DNA of 64,000 nt from Kocuria sp. TGY1127_2 (GTDB lineage: Bacteria; Actinomycetota; Actinomycetes; Actinomycetales; Micrococcaceae). The DNA lies in assembly GCF_013394385.1 (NCBI RefSeq), contig NZ_AP022834.1, positions 2,356,001 through 2,420,000 of the forward strand. The letters run 5' to 3'. Positions 1 through 9,862 of this stretch are shown here, piece by piece. Both the position numbers and the translations under genes were made by a program. Each line of letters opens with the position of its first letter. The first letter of the stretch is position 1. Under the pieces are notes generated by a model, which was given only the letters and a program-made list of their open reading frames with translations, made no database searches and was not told the DNA's origin.

Positions 1-16
1 CAGTGCGAGAACCGTC

Positions 17-49
17 GGCGCCCCTTCCGCAAAGTCCGGAAGGGGCGCC
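17..49 (+). terminator. Hairpin terminator of an upstream gene outside the window
   Basis: Perfect 13-bp inverted repeat (GGCGCCCCTTCCG and its complement) around a 7-nt loop, followed by TCTGTGTGT. It probably ends a plus-strand gene lying before base 1. The T tract is interrupted, so efficiency is uncertain. Confidence 0.6.
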
Positions 50-229
50 TCTGTGTGTCGGCCGCGGAGTGTAAGCGTTCGCAGTATCAGGTAATATCGC
101 GTTCGCTTCTTGGCAGCTCACGTCGAGGATGCATACGCTCATAAGGAAAGACGCAGTCAGCGGCAATGGGTCCGCTCCCGTCTTTCAGCCCGCCGCCCGG
201 CGGATAATTCTCGGTGGGATGAAGGGATC

Positions 230-1642
230 ATGGACGGTTCAGAATGCGAGGGATACGCGGAGTTCCTCGACGCTTTCAAACCTCTGGTCAATGAACTCGC
301 CGACGCTGGTTGGACGCGCAGCGAATCCCGCCACCGTTTGGTGACGCTGTACCCGAAAATTCCGCGCCATTATCTGGACCGGGCCCTGTCCCAATACCCC
401 CAGCGATTCGTGCATCCCGGCGAGGAGTCGCTCAACAGCACGTTGCTCGCCTCGGGTGTCTGGCTGGCCCTCAATCATCTACTCGACCTCGGCGAGGACC
501 GCCGCTTCATTGCGGTTTCGGGCGACCCCGCGATCGTCCAGGATATTTCCCGGATCTTCGAGGCCGCCGGGGCTTCGGAGGAACAGACAGCTGCGCTTCT
601 GGGCAAAGTCGGGGCAACGCTGTCTTTTCTGACCGAATTCCCGCAAACGTCGATCACCAGCACAGAGTATGAGGCCTTCCGCAATGAATTGCCCGGCGAT
701 CTCGTCGAGATGTCACGGTTGGTGCGGAGCAACTGGCCCGCGAGCGCTCGGTCGCTGAGTTCCCAATTCGGCGAAGGTTCGTGGTCACGTGCCCTTGTCT
801 CGATCGGTTTGGCTCCCGGTAAGCGCTATGGTCCGGATGGCACGGACCGCGTCCCGGATTTCACGCAGGACCGGTTTCGGAGTGCCATCGCTGACTTCCT
901 CACGTATTGCATCCGGAACAATCGCAAACCGTTGGCGTTGCTTTACGGTCGGTGGTCTTCCGACGTCGCCCGGCACACGACGCCCCGACCCACTCTGGCG
1001 ACTCTGCGCAATCGTTTCGGGTCGTGGCACAAGGCTTTGGTTCATGGCCGTCGGCTCATCAATGAGGAGGCTCCCGGTCGGTGCGATCCGCGATACGAGG
1101 AGAATTGGGTGGGCCCCTGGGGCAACGGTCAGTCCACCTCAGGAGCGCAAGGGCCAGGTTCATGGTCGCCTCAGCATTGGATTGACCGGGGCATTGGCGT
1201 CGTCGAACACATAGGCGGTGAGGCCACCGGTGACGAGACGGCCTGGCGCAGCCTGATCGAAGAAATAGGCCAGGCAATCAAGGAACTGCCGTGGAAGCAT
1301 TTCCTCACTGTCGACTACGACACCGGCAATACGGGAGGTGACTCACCCTACGCACAGGCATTTACCGGTCCGGGTGGGGTCTCGGTTTCCCTGGTTTCGG
1401 AGCAGTTCCTCCCGGCGATCATGTGGCCCCTGGACGAGGAATACCTGAAAGAAGCAGGTTGGACGCCACCGAATCCGGATCAGTGGCACTGGGAGCAGTC
1501 CCAACTCTCGTTGAATGACGCGGCCGGGATCCTGGTGGACGCGCTCCGCTACGGCAGGGGCTGTTCCGATCCATACCGATTCCGGTGGGGGTCGGGAGCC
1601 ATCTACGAGTTGGGCCGGTCTGCCACGGCCCCGACTCTTTAG
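230..1642 (+). CDS. Uncharacterised protein with HNH-associated repeats and a C-terminal TY-Chap-like domain
   Basis: 470 aa. I do not recognise it as a named protein. Two copies of an FGxxSWxxAL/FGSWHKAL motif (about residues 180-194 and 255-276) look like the short helical repeat found with homing/HNH endonucleases, but no HNH catalytic motif is visible. The last ~130 residues, with a pattern LKEAGWTPPNPDQWHW and a preceding two-strand region, resemble the actinobacterial TY-Chap/YbjN-like chaperone fold. No signal peptide or membrane segment. ATG 230 is preferred over an in-frame TTG at 110 that lacks an SD; a GGTGGGA at 213-219 could serve ATG 230. The downstream MFS gene starts 39 bp later on the same strand, so co-transcription is possible. 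Domain assignments are by eye. Confidence 0.6.
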   Translation: MDGSECEGYAEFLDAFKPLVNELADAGWTRSESRHRLVTLYPKIPRHYLDRALSQYPQRFVHPGEESLNSTLLASGVWLALNHLLDLGEDRRFIAVSGDPAIVQDISRIFEAAGASEEQTAALLGKVGATLSFLTEFPQTSITSTEYEAFRNELPGDLVEMSRLVRSNWPASARSLSSQFGEGSWSRALVSIGLAPGKRYGPDGTDRVPDFTQDRFRSAIADFLTYCIRNNRKPLALLYGRWSSDVARHTTPRPTLATLRNRFGSWHKALVHGRRLINEEAPGRCDPRYEENWVGPWGNGQSTSGAQGPGSWSPQHWIDRGIGVVEHIGGEATGDETAWRSLIEEIGQAIKELPWKHFLTVDYDTGNTGGDSPYAQAFTGPGGVSVSLVSEQFLPAIMWPLDEEYLKEAGWTPPNPDQWHWEQSQLSLNDAAGILVDALRYGRGCSDPYRFRWGSGAIYELGRSATAPTL

Positions 1643-1681
1643 GGCCTCACCACACTCACGCTGAGCAGGAGATGATTCTTG

Positions 1682-2941
1682 GTGTCTTCGACGCCGCCAA
1701 CAGGTCCGATCGACAACGAGTGGTTGGGCTATACACGCGGCACCCCAGAATTCACGAGAATGCTCGTAGCAATGTTCTGTGCGGGCGTGGCGACTTTCGC
1801 TCCCCTGTATTCGCCGCAGGCCGTTTTGCCGTCCATTGCCTCGGATCTGAATCGTGATGTCGCATCCGTTGCCCTCATAGTTTCTGCGGCCACGCTTGGT
1901 CTTGCTCTCTTCGCGTTGCCTTGGACTTACGTTGCCGATCGGTGGGGTAAGAACCGCACCATGGCGATCGCGATCATCACCGCAACACTCTTGGGCCTGC
2001 TGATCCCTTGGGTACCTCACTTCGAGATGCTGCTGTTCTTCCGGTTCGTGCAGGGCGCCGCCTTGGCCGGGCTCGCGGGGGTCGCCGTCGCGTTCATCAC
2101 CGAGGAGACCCAACCGCTCCATGCGGGTGCCGCGACCGGGTTGTACGTTGCCGGAACCACGATCGGGGGGCTCGCCGGTCGCCTTATCTCGGGTCCCGTC
2201 GCACAGTTCACGGGTAACTGGCGCATCGCCATCATGTCCGTGGCGGTTCTGGCGACGGCCGCCGCCGTCGCGTTCCTCATCCTGCTGCCCAAGGCCCGAC
2301 GATTCACACCCGTGCCCGCATCGGGTGCTATCCGCACAACCCTCGAGCGCATCGGCCGGCACCTCAGGAACCCCGGCATGGTCAGCCTTTTTCTGTTGGC
2401 TTTTACTCTCATGGGCGCGTTCGTGACGGTGTACAACTACGTCGGGTTCAAACTGGAGCTGCCACCGTATTCGCTTTCCGAGGTAGCGATCTCGTTACTT
2501 TTCTTGGCGTATCTTTCGGGGACCTTCACCTCGAGCATCGCGGGTCGACTTGCCGCGCGGTTCGGTCGGCTCACCACGATTCTGGTGTCAATGTTCGTCA
2601 TGATTGCAGGAGTTCTGCTGACCACGACCGGGCCCCTCATCCTCGTCGTGATTGGACTGGTCCTGCTGACAATGGGATTCTTCGCGGCACACTCCGCGGC
2701 CTCCGCGTGGACCGGCTTGCTCGCGGGGGACGGTAAGGCCCAAGGCACCGCGATGTACAACCTTTTCTACTACGCCGGTTCGGCAGTCGTGGGTTGGGCA
2801 GGAGGGTTCTTCTACATTGCGGGCGGCTGGAGACTGACGGGTTGGTTCTGCATCGCGGTTGTGGCCTTCGGCGCATTATTCTCCGGGGTCGTGCTTCGCG
2901 GCCAGAAAACGGCTAAGGTGGAGCGCATCGAAGGGGAGTAG
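1682..2941 (+). CDS. MFS transporter, YnfM/AraJ-like efflux permease
   Basis: 419 aa, 12 predicted membrane helices. The first half carries the MFS loop 2-3 signature (YVADRWGKNR) and the motif RFVQGAALAGLAGVAVAFI typical of the YnfM/AraJ drug:H+ antiporter branch; the second half repeats the pattern around GRLAARFGR. Likely proton-coupled export of a small molecule; substrate unknown. AGGAG at 1667-1671 supports GTG 1682 (a TTG at 1679 is the alternative). It follows the HNH-repeat gene by 39 bp. A short GGCGC/GCGCC inverted repeat just after the stop (about 2950-2965) may be a weak terminator. Confidence 0.85.
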   Translation: MSSTPPTGPIDNEWLGYTRGTPEFTRMLVAMFCAGVATFAPLYSPQAVLPSIASDLNRDVASVALIVSAATLGLALFALPWTYVADRWGKNRTMAIAIITATLLGLLIPWVPHFEMLLFFRFVQGAALAGLAGVAVAFITEETQPLHAGAATGLYVAGTTIGGLAGRLISGPVAQFTGNWRIAIMSVAVLATAAAVAFLILLPKARRFTPVPASGAIRTTLERIGRHLRNPGMVSLFLLAFTLMGAFVTVYNYVGFKLELPPYSLSEVAISLLFLAYLSGTFTSSIAGRLAARFGRLTTILVSMFVMIAGVLLTTTGPLILVVIGLVLLTMGFFAAHSAASAWTGLLAGDGKAQGTAMYNLFYYAGSAVVGWAGGFFYIAGGWRLTGWFCIAVVAFGALFSGVVLRGQKTAKVERIEGE

Positions 2942-3061
2942 TTCCCAACGGCGCTTTGAGGCGCCAAAGAGGATTGTCGACACGCTGGAGAGCATTCTCC
3001 CGGCAATCCACCCATCGCATCGCAGAGGCCCCGGCCTTGCGGAATGATGCTATGGGCGAGC

Positions 3062-3116
3062 GAGACCTTCGGCCCCATGACCCATCCAGGGATCAACAAA
3101 CTAGGGCCGAAGTCTC
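3062..3116 (+). promoter_or_regulatory. Long-stem hairpin in the leader of the iron-exporter gene
   Basis: GAGACCTTCGGCCC (3062-3075) pairs with GGGCCGAAGTCTC (3104-3116): 13 bp with one bulged C and a 28-nt loop. It ends about 45 nt before the ATG at 3161 and has no T run, so it looks like an mRNA structure rather than a terminator. It matches no riboswitch I know; regulation by metal or peroxide is inference from the gene behind it. Confidence 0.4.
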
Positions 3117-3160
3117 CGCGATATTTCCTCGTGGTGCGCGGCCCGGAGGAGACACCCCCT

Positions 3161-4351
3161 ATGAGCCAAGAGCCGATGAACCCCCATCCCGCCGGCCACG
3201 ATTCATCCAGTTCCCGCTACCCCGATTCCCCCGGCGCCGCCCAAGAGTCGGTGAGTCCCGAGTCCATCACCGCATCCCAGCGACGCCGTTGGCGTCGGTA
3301 CCTTGCCGACGAGATTTCTGAAGCCAAGGTGTACCACTACTTGGCGGAACGCACCGAGGGGCGCGACTGCGAAATTTTGTCCGAAATGGCCGACGCCGAA
3401 AAACGGCACCAAGAGCATTGGCGGGATCTTCTCGGTCCTCGCGCGTACCCCGAGCCGCGCCCGTCTGCCTCGTCCCTTGCGCTCCAGTTCATGGCAAAGC
3501 ATTTCGGGTCCGTTTTCGTCCTGGCGTTGGCACAACGAGCCGAAGGCCGTTCACCTTACGACGAGGATCCGGACGCGCCCGACTCGATGGCCGCGGACGA
3601 GGCAGTTCACGAGGAGGTCGTACGGGCCCTGGCAACCAACGGCCGTGAGAAGCTCTCCGGCAACTTTCGGGCCGCGGTATTCGGCGCCAATGACGGGCTG
3701 GTATCCAACGTCGCCCTCATCATGGGTATCGGAGCTTCTGGAGCGAGCCCGCACATGGTCCTGCTCAGCGGTGTGGCGGGCCTTCTGGCGGGCGCCTTGA
3801 GCATGGGGGCGGGCGAATTCGTCTCGGTGCGATCCCAACGGGAGCTTCTGGACGCCTCTCGCCCGACCCAGGTCACCCTGGATGTGGCCCCTGACCTGGA
3901 CATCGACCGCAACGAGCTCGAACTCATTTACCGGGCGCGCGGCATGAACCAAGAAGCCGCTCGGCACCGGGCCATGGAGAGGTTCGGGTACTTCGAGTGC
4001 GATTGCGACCCCTCCTTCTCTCATCGACCTGAGGCAGAGCTGAAAGAGGAGTCCGCGGAAAATGTCGCTCTGGGCACGGACCTCGGGGCGGCGGCGTCGA
4101 GCTTCTGTTTCTTCGCTTCGGGCGCGATCATTCCGATCCTGCCCTATATCTTCGGCGTCTCCGGATTTCCGGGCATGGTCATTTCGCTATTGCTCGTGGG
4201 CATCGCGCTCATGGGGACCGGCGCTGTGGTGGGGCTGTTGTCCGGAGCATCCCCGCTCAGGCGCGGATTCCGCCAGCTTCTGATCGGATACGGGGCCGCA
4301 GCAGCGACCTATGTTCTGGGGTTGCTGTTCGGCACATCCGTCGGTGGCTAG
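3161..4351 (+). CDS. MbfA-like protein: ferritin-like domain fused to VIT1/CCC1 metal transporter
   Basis: 396 aa. Residues ~45-150 form a rubrerythrin/ferritin-like helical region with candidate metal ligands (EISEAKVYHYL, EMADAEKRHQEHW, and EAVHEEV). Residues ~165-396 are a VIT1/CCC1 domain: FGANDGLVSNVALIMGI, then LAGALSMGAGEFVSVRSQRE, and three C-terminal helices. This is the architecture of membrane-bound ferritin A, which exports Fe2+ (or Mn2+) from the cytoplasm and lowers peroxide toxicity. GGAGGA at 3146-3151 places the start at ATG 3161; an open frame extends further upstream but has no SD. Convergent with selO, 50 bp between stops. A strong hairpin lies in its leader (3062-3116). 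Confidence 0.88.
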   Translation: MSQEPMNPHPAGHDSSSSRYPDSPGAAQESVSPESITASQRRRWRRYLADEISEAKVYHYLAERTEGRDCEILSEMADAEKRHQEHWRDLLGPRAYPEPRPSASSLALQFMAKHFGSVFVLALAQRAEGRSPYDEDPDAPDSMAADEAVHEEVVRALATNGREKLSGNFRAAVFGANDGLVSNVALIMGIGASGASPHMVLLSGVAGLLAGALSMGAGEFVSVRSQRELLDASRPTQVTLDVAPDLDIDRNELELIYRARGMNQEAARHRAMERFGYFECDCDPSFSHRPEAELKEESAENVALGTDLGAAASSFCFFASGAIIPILPYIFGVSGFPGMVISLLLVGIALMGTGAVVGLLSGASPLRRGFRQLLIGYGAAAATYVLGLLFGTSVGG

Positions 4352-4401
4352 TGCTGCCGGTGCACGTTGCCTCAGGCTGTGGCACGCCGTCCGTCGGCCG
4401 G

Positions 4402-5871
4402 TCAGGTGCCGCAGTAGGTGACGTAGCGTCCTTGATCAGCCGGGGCAGGCTCGGCGTACCGTTCATAGCCTGGCCTATCGACGAACGGATGGGTCACGAC
4501 GTCGAGCAGATCGCTGAACGGCCCGATATCCCCGTCGTTCGCGGCAGACAGCGCTTCCTCGACGAGATGGTTTCGAGGTATGTACACCGGATTGGTCCGA
4601 TCCATGGCCTCGGGGTTCGGCCGGAGCCGGCTCCAACGGATAAACCACGCGTCGAAGCGCGGATCCTCGATGCGCTCTCGAAGCGCATCTGATGAGTCCT
4701 CGCTCCGGAGGGCGTCGGAGAGAGACCGGAACGTGCTGGTGAAATCCAGGCCGGATTCCGACATGAGGTCCAAGAGCTCATTCGCAAGCTCGCGGACCGT
4801 CGACTCGTCTGTCTCGGCCCCCTCGTGATCGGCCGAAGCGCCTTCGAGTCCCAGCTTGCGTGCCATCGCCCGTGTCCATGCGGACTCGTAGAGGGGTGCG
4901 AAGGTTTGGAGGGCTTCTGTCGCGACTCGGACGGCTTCGTTGGGGTCATCGTCGAGGACCGGCAGCAACGCTTCGCCGAGGCGCGCGAGATTCCATTCGG
5001 CGATGCCCGGCTGGTTGCCGTAACGGTAACGTCCGCCCGAATCGATCGAGCTGAAAACGGTCGCGGGCGAGTATGCATCCATGAAAGCGCAGGGGCCGTA
5101 GTCGATCGTCTCCCCGGAAATCGTCATATTGTCGGTGTTCATGACGCCGTGGACGAAGCCGACAGCCATCCACTGGGCAATCAGCTCGGCCTGAACGGCG
5201 ATCACGCGCTGATACAAGTCCAGGCCCGGGTTGTCGGGTTGTTCCTGACTTTCTGCACCGTGGCGTTCGCGGGCGACGTCGACCAGTCGCCTGACCAGAT
5301 CAAAGTTCCCGAGACTCTGCGCGGCGTATTGGAATGTGCCCACGCGCAGATGACTGCTCGCGACTCGCGCCAGAACGGCTCCGGGAAGGATCCGCTCGCG
5401 AAGGACGTCCTGGCCCGTCGTGGTCACGGCCAGGGCACGAGTCGTGGGGATCCCTAGGGCGTACATGGCTTCGCTCACGAGGTATTCGCGAAGCATCGGG
5501 CCTAGGACGGCTTTCCCATCAGCGTTGCCTCGAGCGAACGGCGTTCGCCCGGACCCTTTGAGGTGCAGATCCCGCAGTCTGCCGTCCGAAGCAGTGATCT
5601 CACCGAGAAGAAGCGCTCTGCCGTCCCCGAGCCGCGGCGCGTAGGAACCGAATTGATGGCCCGCGTATCCTTGGGCCACTGGCGTGGAATCTTCGGAAGG
5701 TGCTGCACCTGTCAGGAAACGAAGTCCCTCCGGGCTCCGGAGGTACTCCGGATCGAGGCCGAGAAAATCCGCCAAGTCCTCGTTCAGCACAATGTGACCG
5801 GCGTCTTCGGGCTCATCTGCCTTCCATTCGACGGACAGCTCGGGAAATGCTTCGGCGAACAAGGACTGCAT
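4402..5871 (-). CDS. selO: Protein adenylyltransferase SelO (UPF0061 family)
   Basis: 489 aa, normal family length. Pseudokinase fold that transfers AMP to Ser/Thr/Tyr of target proteins, linked to redox stress. Visible signatures: [37 protein letters not shown], and the catalytic block [20 protein letters not shown]. The C terminus YVTYCGT keeps the conserved Cys that is selenocysteine in eukaryotic homologues. AAGGAG lies 5 nt before the ATG. A single-gene unit on the minus strand. Confidence 0.95.
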   Translation of the reverse strand: MQSLFAEAFPELSVEWKADEPEDAGHIVLNEDLADFLGLDPEYLRSPEGLRFLTGAAPSEDSTPVAQGYAGHQFGSYAPRLGDGRALLLGEITASDGRLRDLHLKGSGRTPFARGNADGKAVLGPMLREYLVSEAMYALGIPTTRALAVTTTGQDVLRERILPGAVLARVASSHLRVGTFQYAAQSLGNFDLVRRLVDVARERHGAESQEQPDNPGLDLYQRVIAVQAELIAQWMAVGFVHGVMNTDNMTISGETIDYGPCAFMDAYSPATVFSSIDSGGRYRYGNQPGIAEWNLARLGEALLPVLDDDPNEAVRVATEALQTFAPLYESAWTRAMARKLGLEGASADHEGAETDESTVRELANELLDLMSESGLDFTSTFRSLSDALRSEDSSDALRERIEDPRFDAWFIRWSRLRPNPEAMDRTNPVYIPRNHLVEEALSAANDGDIGPFSDLLDVVTHPFVDRPGYERYAEPAPADQGRYVTYCGT

Positions 5872-5946
5872 ACGGCTCCTTCGACGGTTGTCTGTTCAGT
5901 AGAACACTGCTCACTTCGTGTTATTCCCGTGAGCGTGCGCCTACGC

Positions 5947-5976
5947 AAAACCGCCCGGACCTGATGGTCCGGGCGG
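5947..5976 (-). terminator. Rho-independent terminator of sucCD
   Basis: CCGCCCGGACC and its complement (11 bp) flank the loop TGAT at 5962-5965; in minus-strand orientation the stem runs into TTTT (5950-5947). It lies 22 bp past the sucD stop. Confidence 0.9.
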
Positions 5977-5997
5977 TTGGGCGAAACTCGGTCGAGT

Positions 5998-6915
5998 TTA
6001 CTTGTTCGCGAAGATCTCGCGCATGAGCTGAGCAGACTCGGAAGGAGTCTTGCCGACCTTCACGCCGGCGGCCTCGAGGGCCTCCTTCTTGGCCTCGGCC
6101 GTGCCGGAGGAGCCGGAGACGATGGCGCCTGCGTGGCCCATGGTCTTGCCCTCGGGAGCGGTAAAGCCCGCGACGTAGCCGACGACCGGCTTGGTGACGT
6201 GGTCCTTGATGTAATCCGCGGCGCGCTCCTCGGCGTCTCCGCCGATCTCACCGATCATCACAATCGCCTCGGTCTCGGGATCCGCTTCGAAGGCCTCGAG
6301 GGCATCGATGTGCGTCGTGCCAATAACGGGGTCACCGCCGATTCCGATCGCGGTCGAGAACCCGATGTCACGCAGCTCGAACATCATCTGGTACGTCAAG
6401 GTTCCGGACTTGGAGACCAAGCCGATCTTGCCCGTGCCGGTGATGTTCGCGGGGGTGATGCCCACGAGCGACTCGCCGGGGGTAATGATGCCCGGGCAGT
6501 TGGGCCCGATGATCCGCGTCTTGGGCTTGCCGTCCGCGCCCGTGCTGGCCTTGGCATGTGCCCAGAACTCGGCCGAGTCCTGGACCGGGATGCCTTCGGT
6601 GATGACGACGACGAGGGGCACCTCGGCGTCGATGGCCTCGATCACGGCGTCCTTGGTGAATGCCGGCGGGACGAAGACGATCGACACATTGGCGCCGGTC
6701 TCCTTGACGGCCTCGTCAACGGTTCCGAAGACGGGCAGATCGACGTCGGAGCCGTCCTGGGCCTTGTGGGACACCGTGGTGCCGGCTTTGCGTGCATTCA
6801 CGCCACCGACAACCTGGGTACCCGCGGCCAGCATGCGCGCGGTGTGCTTGGTTCCCTCGCCGCCGGTGATGCCCTGAACGATGACCTTGGAGTCCTTGTT
6901 CAAAAAGATAGACAT
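5998..6915 (-). CDS. sucD: Succinyl-CoA synthetase (ADP/GDP-forming) alpha subunit
   Basis: 305 aa. With SucC it makes succinate, CoA and ATP from succinyl-CoA in the TCA cycle. Rossmann CoA-binding start [21 protein letters not shown]; the phosphohistidine region [20 protein letters not shown] is near residue 250. ATG 6915 is chosen because it matches the family N terminus and has AAGGAA 4 nt upstream; an in-frame start further upstream would overlap sucC. It begins 37 bp after sucC, clearly one operon. Confidence 0.97.
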   Translation of the reverse strand: MSIFLNKDSKVIVQGITGGEGTKHTARMLAAGTQVVGGVNARKAGTTVSHKAQDGSDVDLPVFGTVDEAVKETGANVSIVFVPPAFTKDAVIEAIDAEVPLVVVITEGIPVQDSAEFWAHAKASTGADGKPKTRIIGPNCPGIITPGESLVGITPANITGTGKIGLVSKSGTLTYQMMFELRDIGFSTAIGIGGDPVIGTTHIDALEAFEADPETEAIVMIGEIGGDAEERAADYIKDHVTKPVVGYVAGFTAPEGKTMGHAGAIVSGSSGTAEAKKEALEAAGVKVGKTPSESAQLMREIFANK

Positions 6916-6952
6916 GTTTTCCTTACAAATCTTGAGATGTATCGGCGGGTTC

Positions 6953-8122
6953 TTAGGAAGCCTGATGCGCGAGCTCGGCGGCTTTGTCTGCACCGGAGTC
7001 CATGGTTTCTGCCTGGGTTACCAACGGGTGGTTGGCCTCATTCAGAATCCGGCGGCCCTCTTCGACGTTGTTGCCGTCGAGGCGGACAACGAGCGGCTTA
7101 GTTGCCGTGTCTCCGAGGATCTCCAGGGCCTTGACGATGCCCGTGGCCACGGCGTCACATGCCGTGATTCCGCCGAAGACGTTGACGAAAACCGATTTGA
7201 CCTGGTCATCGCCGAGGATGACGTCGAGACCGTTGGCCATGACCTCAGCAGAGGCGCCACCACCGATGTCAAGGAAGTTGGCAGGCTTGACGTTACCGTG
7301 CTTTTCGCCGGCATAGGCCACCACGTCGAGCGTGGACATGACGAGACCCGCGCCGTTGCCGATGATTCCGACCTCACCGTCGAGCTTGACGTAGTTGAGG
7401 TCGTTTTCCTTTGCCTTGGCCTCCAGCGGATCGGTCGAGGACTTGTCCTCGAGACCTGCGTGGTCCTCGTGACGGAACTCGGCATTGTCATCCAGGGACA
7501 CCTTGCCGTCGAGCGCAAGGATGTCGCCTTCGCCGGTCTTGACCAGCGGGTTGACCTCAACCAGGGTCGCGTCTTCCTTGTCGAAGACCTCTCCCAGCTT
7601 GACCAGCACGTGAGCGACCTTGGAACGGAGCTCCTCGGGGAAGCCTGCGGCAGCGACAATTTCTTCCGCTTTGGCCTGGTTCAGCCCGTCGGCCGGGTTG
7701 ACCTCGACGCGGGCCAATGCCTCTGGGCGCTCCTCTGCGAGCTGCTCGATTTCCATGCCGCCTTCTACGGAGCACATGGCCAGGTAGGAGCGGTTGGCAC
7801 GGTCAAGAAGAACCGAGAAGTAGTATTCCTCGGCGATGTCCGCACCCTGCGCGATCATCACGCGGTTGACGGTGTGACCCTTGATGTCCATGCCCAGAAT
7901 CTGGGAAGCGTATTCGTAAGCTTCGTCGGCCGACTTGGCGACCTTGACGCCGCCGGCCTTGCCGCGACCGCCCACCTTGACCTGCGCCTTGACGACGGTC
8001 ACGCCACCGATCTTCTCAGCGGCAGCTTTTGCTTCTTCGGGAGTTTCGGCAACGATCCCTTGAAGTACGGGTACACCGTGCTTCTCGAAGAGATCGCGTG
8101 CCTGGAATTCAAACAGGTCCAC
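6953..8122 (-). CDS. sucC: Succinyl-CoA synthetase beta subunit
   Basis: 389 aa, the family's usual length. N-terminal ATP-grasp domain ([35 protein letters not shown] nucleotide loop) and C-terminal ligase-CoA domain ([26 protein letters not shown]). GTG 8122 is the start: it fits family alignments and has GAAGGA 9 nt upstream; an in-frame extension to about 8224 is not family-like. First gene of the sucCD operon. Confidence 0.97.
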   Translation of the reverse strand: MDLFEFQARDLFEKHGVPVLQGIVAETPEEAKAAAEKIGGVTVVKAQVKVGGRGKAGGVKVAKSADEAYEYASQILGMDIKGHTVNRVMIAQGADIAEEYYFSVLLDRANRSYLAMCSVEGGMEIEQLAEERPEALARVEVNPADGLNQAKAEEIVAAAGFPEELRSKVAHVLVKLGEVFDKEDATLVEVNPLVKTGEGDILALDGKVSLDDNAEFRHEDHAGLEDKSSTDPLEAKAKENDLNYVKLDGEVGIIGNGAGLVMSTLDVVAYAGEKHGNVKPANFLDIGGGASAEVMANGLDVILGDDQVKSVFVNVFGGITACDAVATGIVKALEILGDTATKPLVVRLDGNNVEEGRRILNEANHPLVTQAETMDSGADKAAELAHQAS

Positions 8123-8295
8123 GGATATGTGTCCTTCTTCGTCGAAGTCGTGCCGGGTGAACCGTCCAGCCCATCCGGCTTGATTGTCGTGGAGCGCCCT
8201 CATCCGCCGTGACCCATCGATCATCGCGGGAGACAGACGCTCCCCTGAGGCGACTTTAGCTCAGAAGGTGGTAGGCACCCTAACTAGAAAGGCCG

Positions 8296-8312
8296 TGTTT
8301 CACCGCGAAACA
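8296..8312. promoter_or_regulatory. Perfect palindrome in the sucC upstream region
   Basis: TGTTTC-ACCGC-GAAACA, 6-bp arms, 5-bp spacer, about 175 bp before the sucC start and 20 bp past the end of the upstream MFS gene. It has no T tract. It could be an operator or a weak terminator of the MFS gene; I cannot decide. Confidence 0.25.
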
Positions 8313-8331
8313 GTGGTCCCTGAGTCACAAT

Positions 8332-9723
8332 TCACGCAATCTTTTCTTCGGCGGGTTCAACCGGATCGCCGAATTCGAGAGATGAGTCGGAGCGGTCTTT
8401 CGACCATACGACGGCGCCCAGGGCGAGAAGGGCCGCGCCCATCAGCAAATACGCCGGCCACATGGTGTTACCGGTCTTGTCGATCAGCCAGGTGTTGACG
8501 GCACTCATCGGTCCCCCGAAGAGCGCGTTGCCGATGTTGAAGACCAGGGCGAATCCGCTGAAACGCGCGGCGGTGGGGAACAATTCTGAAACGGCCGACG
8601 GCAATGCGCCGTCGTTGAGGGACAGAAATGCGCCCATGACCACCAGGGCGGAGACGGCCAGCCAATAGTGCCCCGTGCCCATGACCGCGAAGGCTGGGAT
8701 CGAAAGGAAGATGAACAATGTAGAAGCGAGGATCAGCGTGCGCCTTCTGCCTATCCGGTCGGCTATGGATCCCGTAAGGAAGATGAACGCGATGTAGGTA
8801 ACCAGGGACAACGTCGTCGCCAGTTGAGAGGCCGTCGCGTCGTAGCCCAGGTTCTCGGCCAGATACGTCGGCATGAAAGTCAGCACCACGTAGAAGCCGA
8901 CGGCATTCAGCAGGACGATTCCGAGCCCCTGGACCAGCTGCTTCGGGGCGTGGGTGACCAATTCGACCAGGGGCGGCGTGGGCTTCTGGCCCCGCTTGAC
9001 GATCTCCATTTGGTTGGTGTTGTGCTTGACGAATGCCGGAGTGTCTTCTATTTTTCGCCGAATGTACAGGCCGATCAGGCCGAGAGGCGCAGCTATGAGG
9101 AACGGCAGTCGCCAACCCCACGCGTTCATGGCGGTCTCGTCCAACAATCCGTACAACAGTGTCGCTGCGAGCGAGCCCAGGAGCAGACCCGACGCCGTCG
9201 AAGCCGGAACCACCGACGCGTATCGTCCTCGTTTACCTTGGGGTGCGAATTCGCTCAGGAGAGCGGAAGCGCCGGCGTATTCGCCGGATGCGGAAAAGCC
9301 CTGGACCAATCGGAGAACGAGCAAAATGATCGGAGCGGCGATTCCTATAGAGGATGCGCCCGGCATGCACCCGATGAGGAAAGTTGCGCTGGTCATGAGA
9401 AGGATCGACCACGCAAGGGTTTTGGTTCGCCCGAAGCGGTCTCCCCAATGGCCCCAGAAGAAAGCCCCCACGGGTCGGATCAAGAACGCCACGGCAAAAA
9501 GCCCGAAGGCCAAGAATGTGGAATTTTCGGCGTTTCCGGGAAAGAACTCGGCACCGATCGTAACGGCCAAATAGCTGTAGGCGCCGTAGTCGAACCACTC
9601 GACAAAATTTCCGAGGAAACTGGAAACGACGGCTTTTCGCCTCTGACTGTCGTCCGGGTCCGTTGCGTCGAGTTGACGATGCGCCGTGTTTTCGGAAGAC
9701 CGGCTGTCAGATGAGGAGGTCAT
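8332..9723 (-). CDS. MFS transporter, metabolite:H+ symporter (ProP/ShiA-like)
   Basis: 463 aa, 12 membrane helices. Typical of the MHS branch: RRKAVVSSFLGNFVEWFDYGAYSYLA at the N terminus, GHWGDRFGRTKTL in loop 2-3, and RLVQGFSASGEYAGASALLSEFAP in helix 4. Members import osmolytes, aromatic or dicarboxylic acids with protons; the substrate here is not determinable. Monocistronic by spacing (139 bp from pcrA, 209 bp to sucC). Confidence 0.85.
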   Translation of the reverse strand: MTSSSDSRSSENTAHRQLDATDPDDSQRRKAVVSSFLGNFVEWFDYGAYSYLAVTIGAEFFPGNAENSTFLAFGLFAVAFLIRPVGAFFWGHWGDRFGRTKTLAWSILLMTSATFLIGCMPGASSIGIAAPIILLVLRLVQGFSASGEYAGASALLSEFAPQGKRGRYASVVPASTASGLLLGSLAATLLYGLLDETAMNAWGWRLPFLIAAPLGLIGLYIRRKIEDTPAFVKHNTNQMEIVKRGQKPTPPLVELVTHAPKQLVQGLGIVLLNAVGFYVVLTFMPTYLAENLGYDATASQLATTLSLVTYIAFIFLTGSIADRIGRRRTLILASTLFIFLSIPAFAVMGTGHYWLAVSALVVMGAFLSLNDGALPSAVSELFPTAARFSGFALVFNIGNALFGGPMSAVNTWLIDKTGNTMWPAYLLMGAALLALGAVVWSKDRSDSSLEFGDPVEPAEEKIA

Positions 9724-9862
9724 AAATGCCCTTCAAAGATGTGGTTTCCACAACACCCTACCGGCATTTTTCCAGGTCAGCAGGTCGTGTGCCCACGCCC
9801 TTACGTCATCCTCGGAGCTGGGGTGCTGTTCCTCGTCATCTTTGAATCGTCCGGCGAGACGG

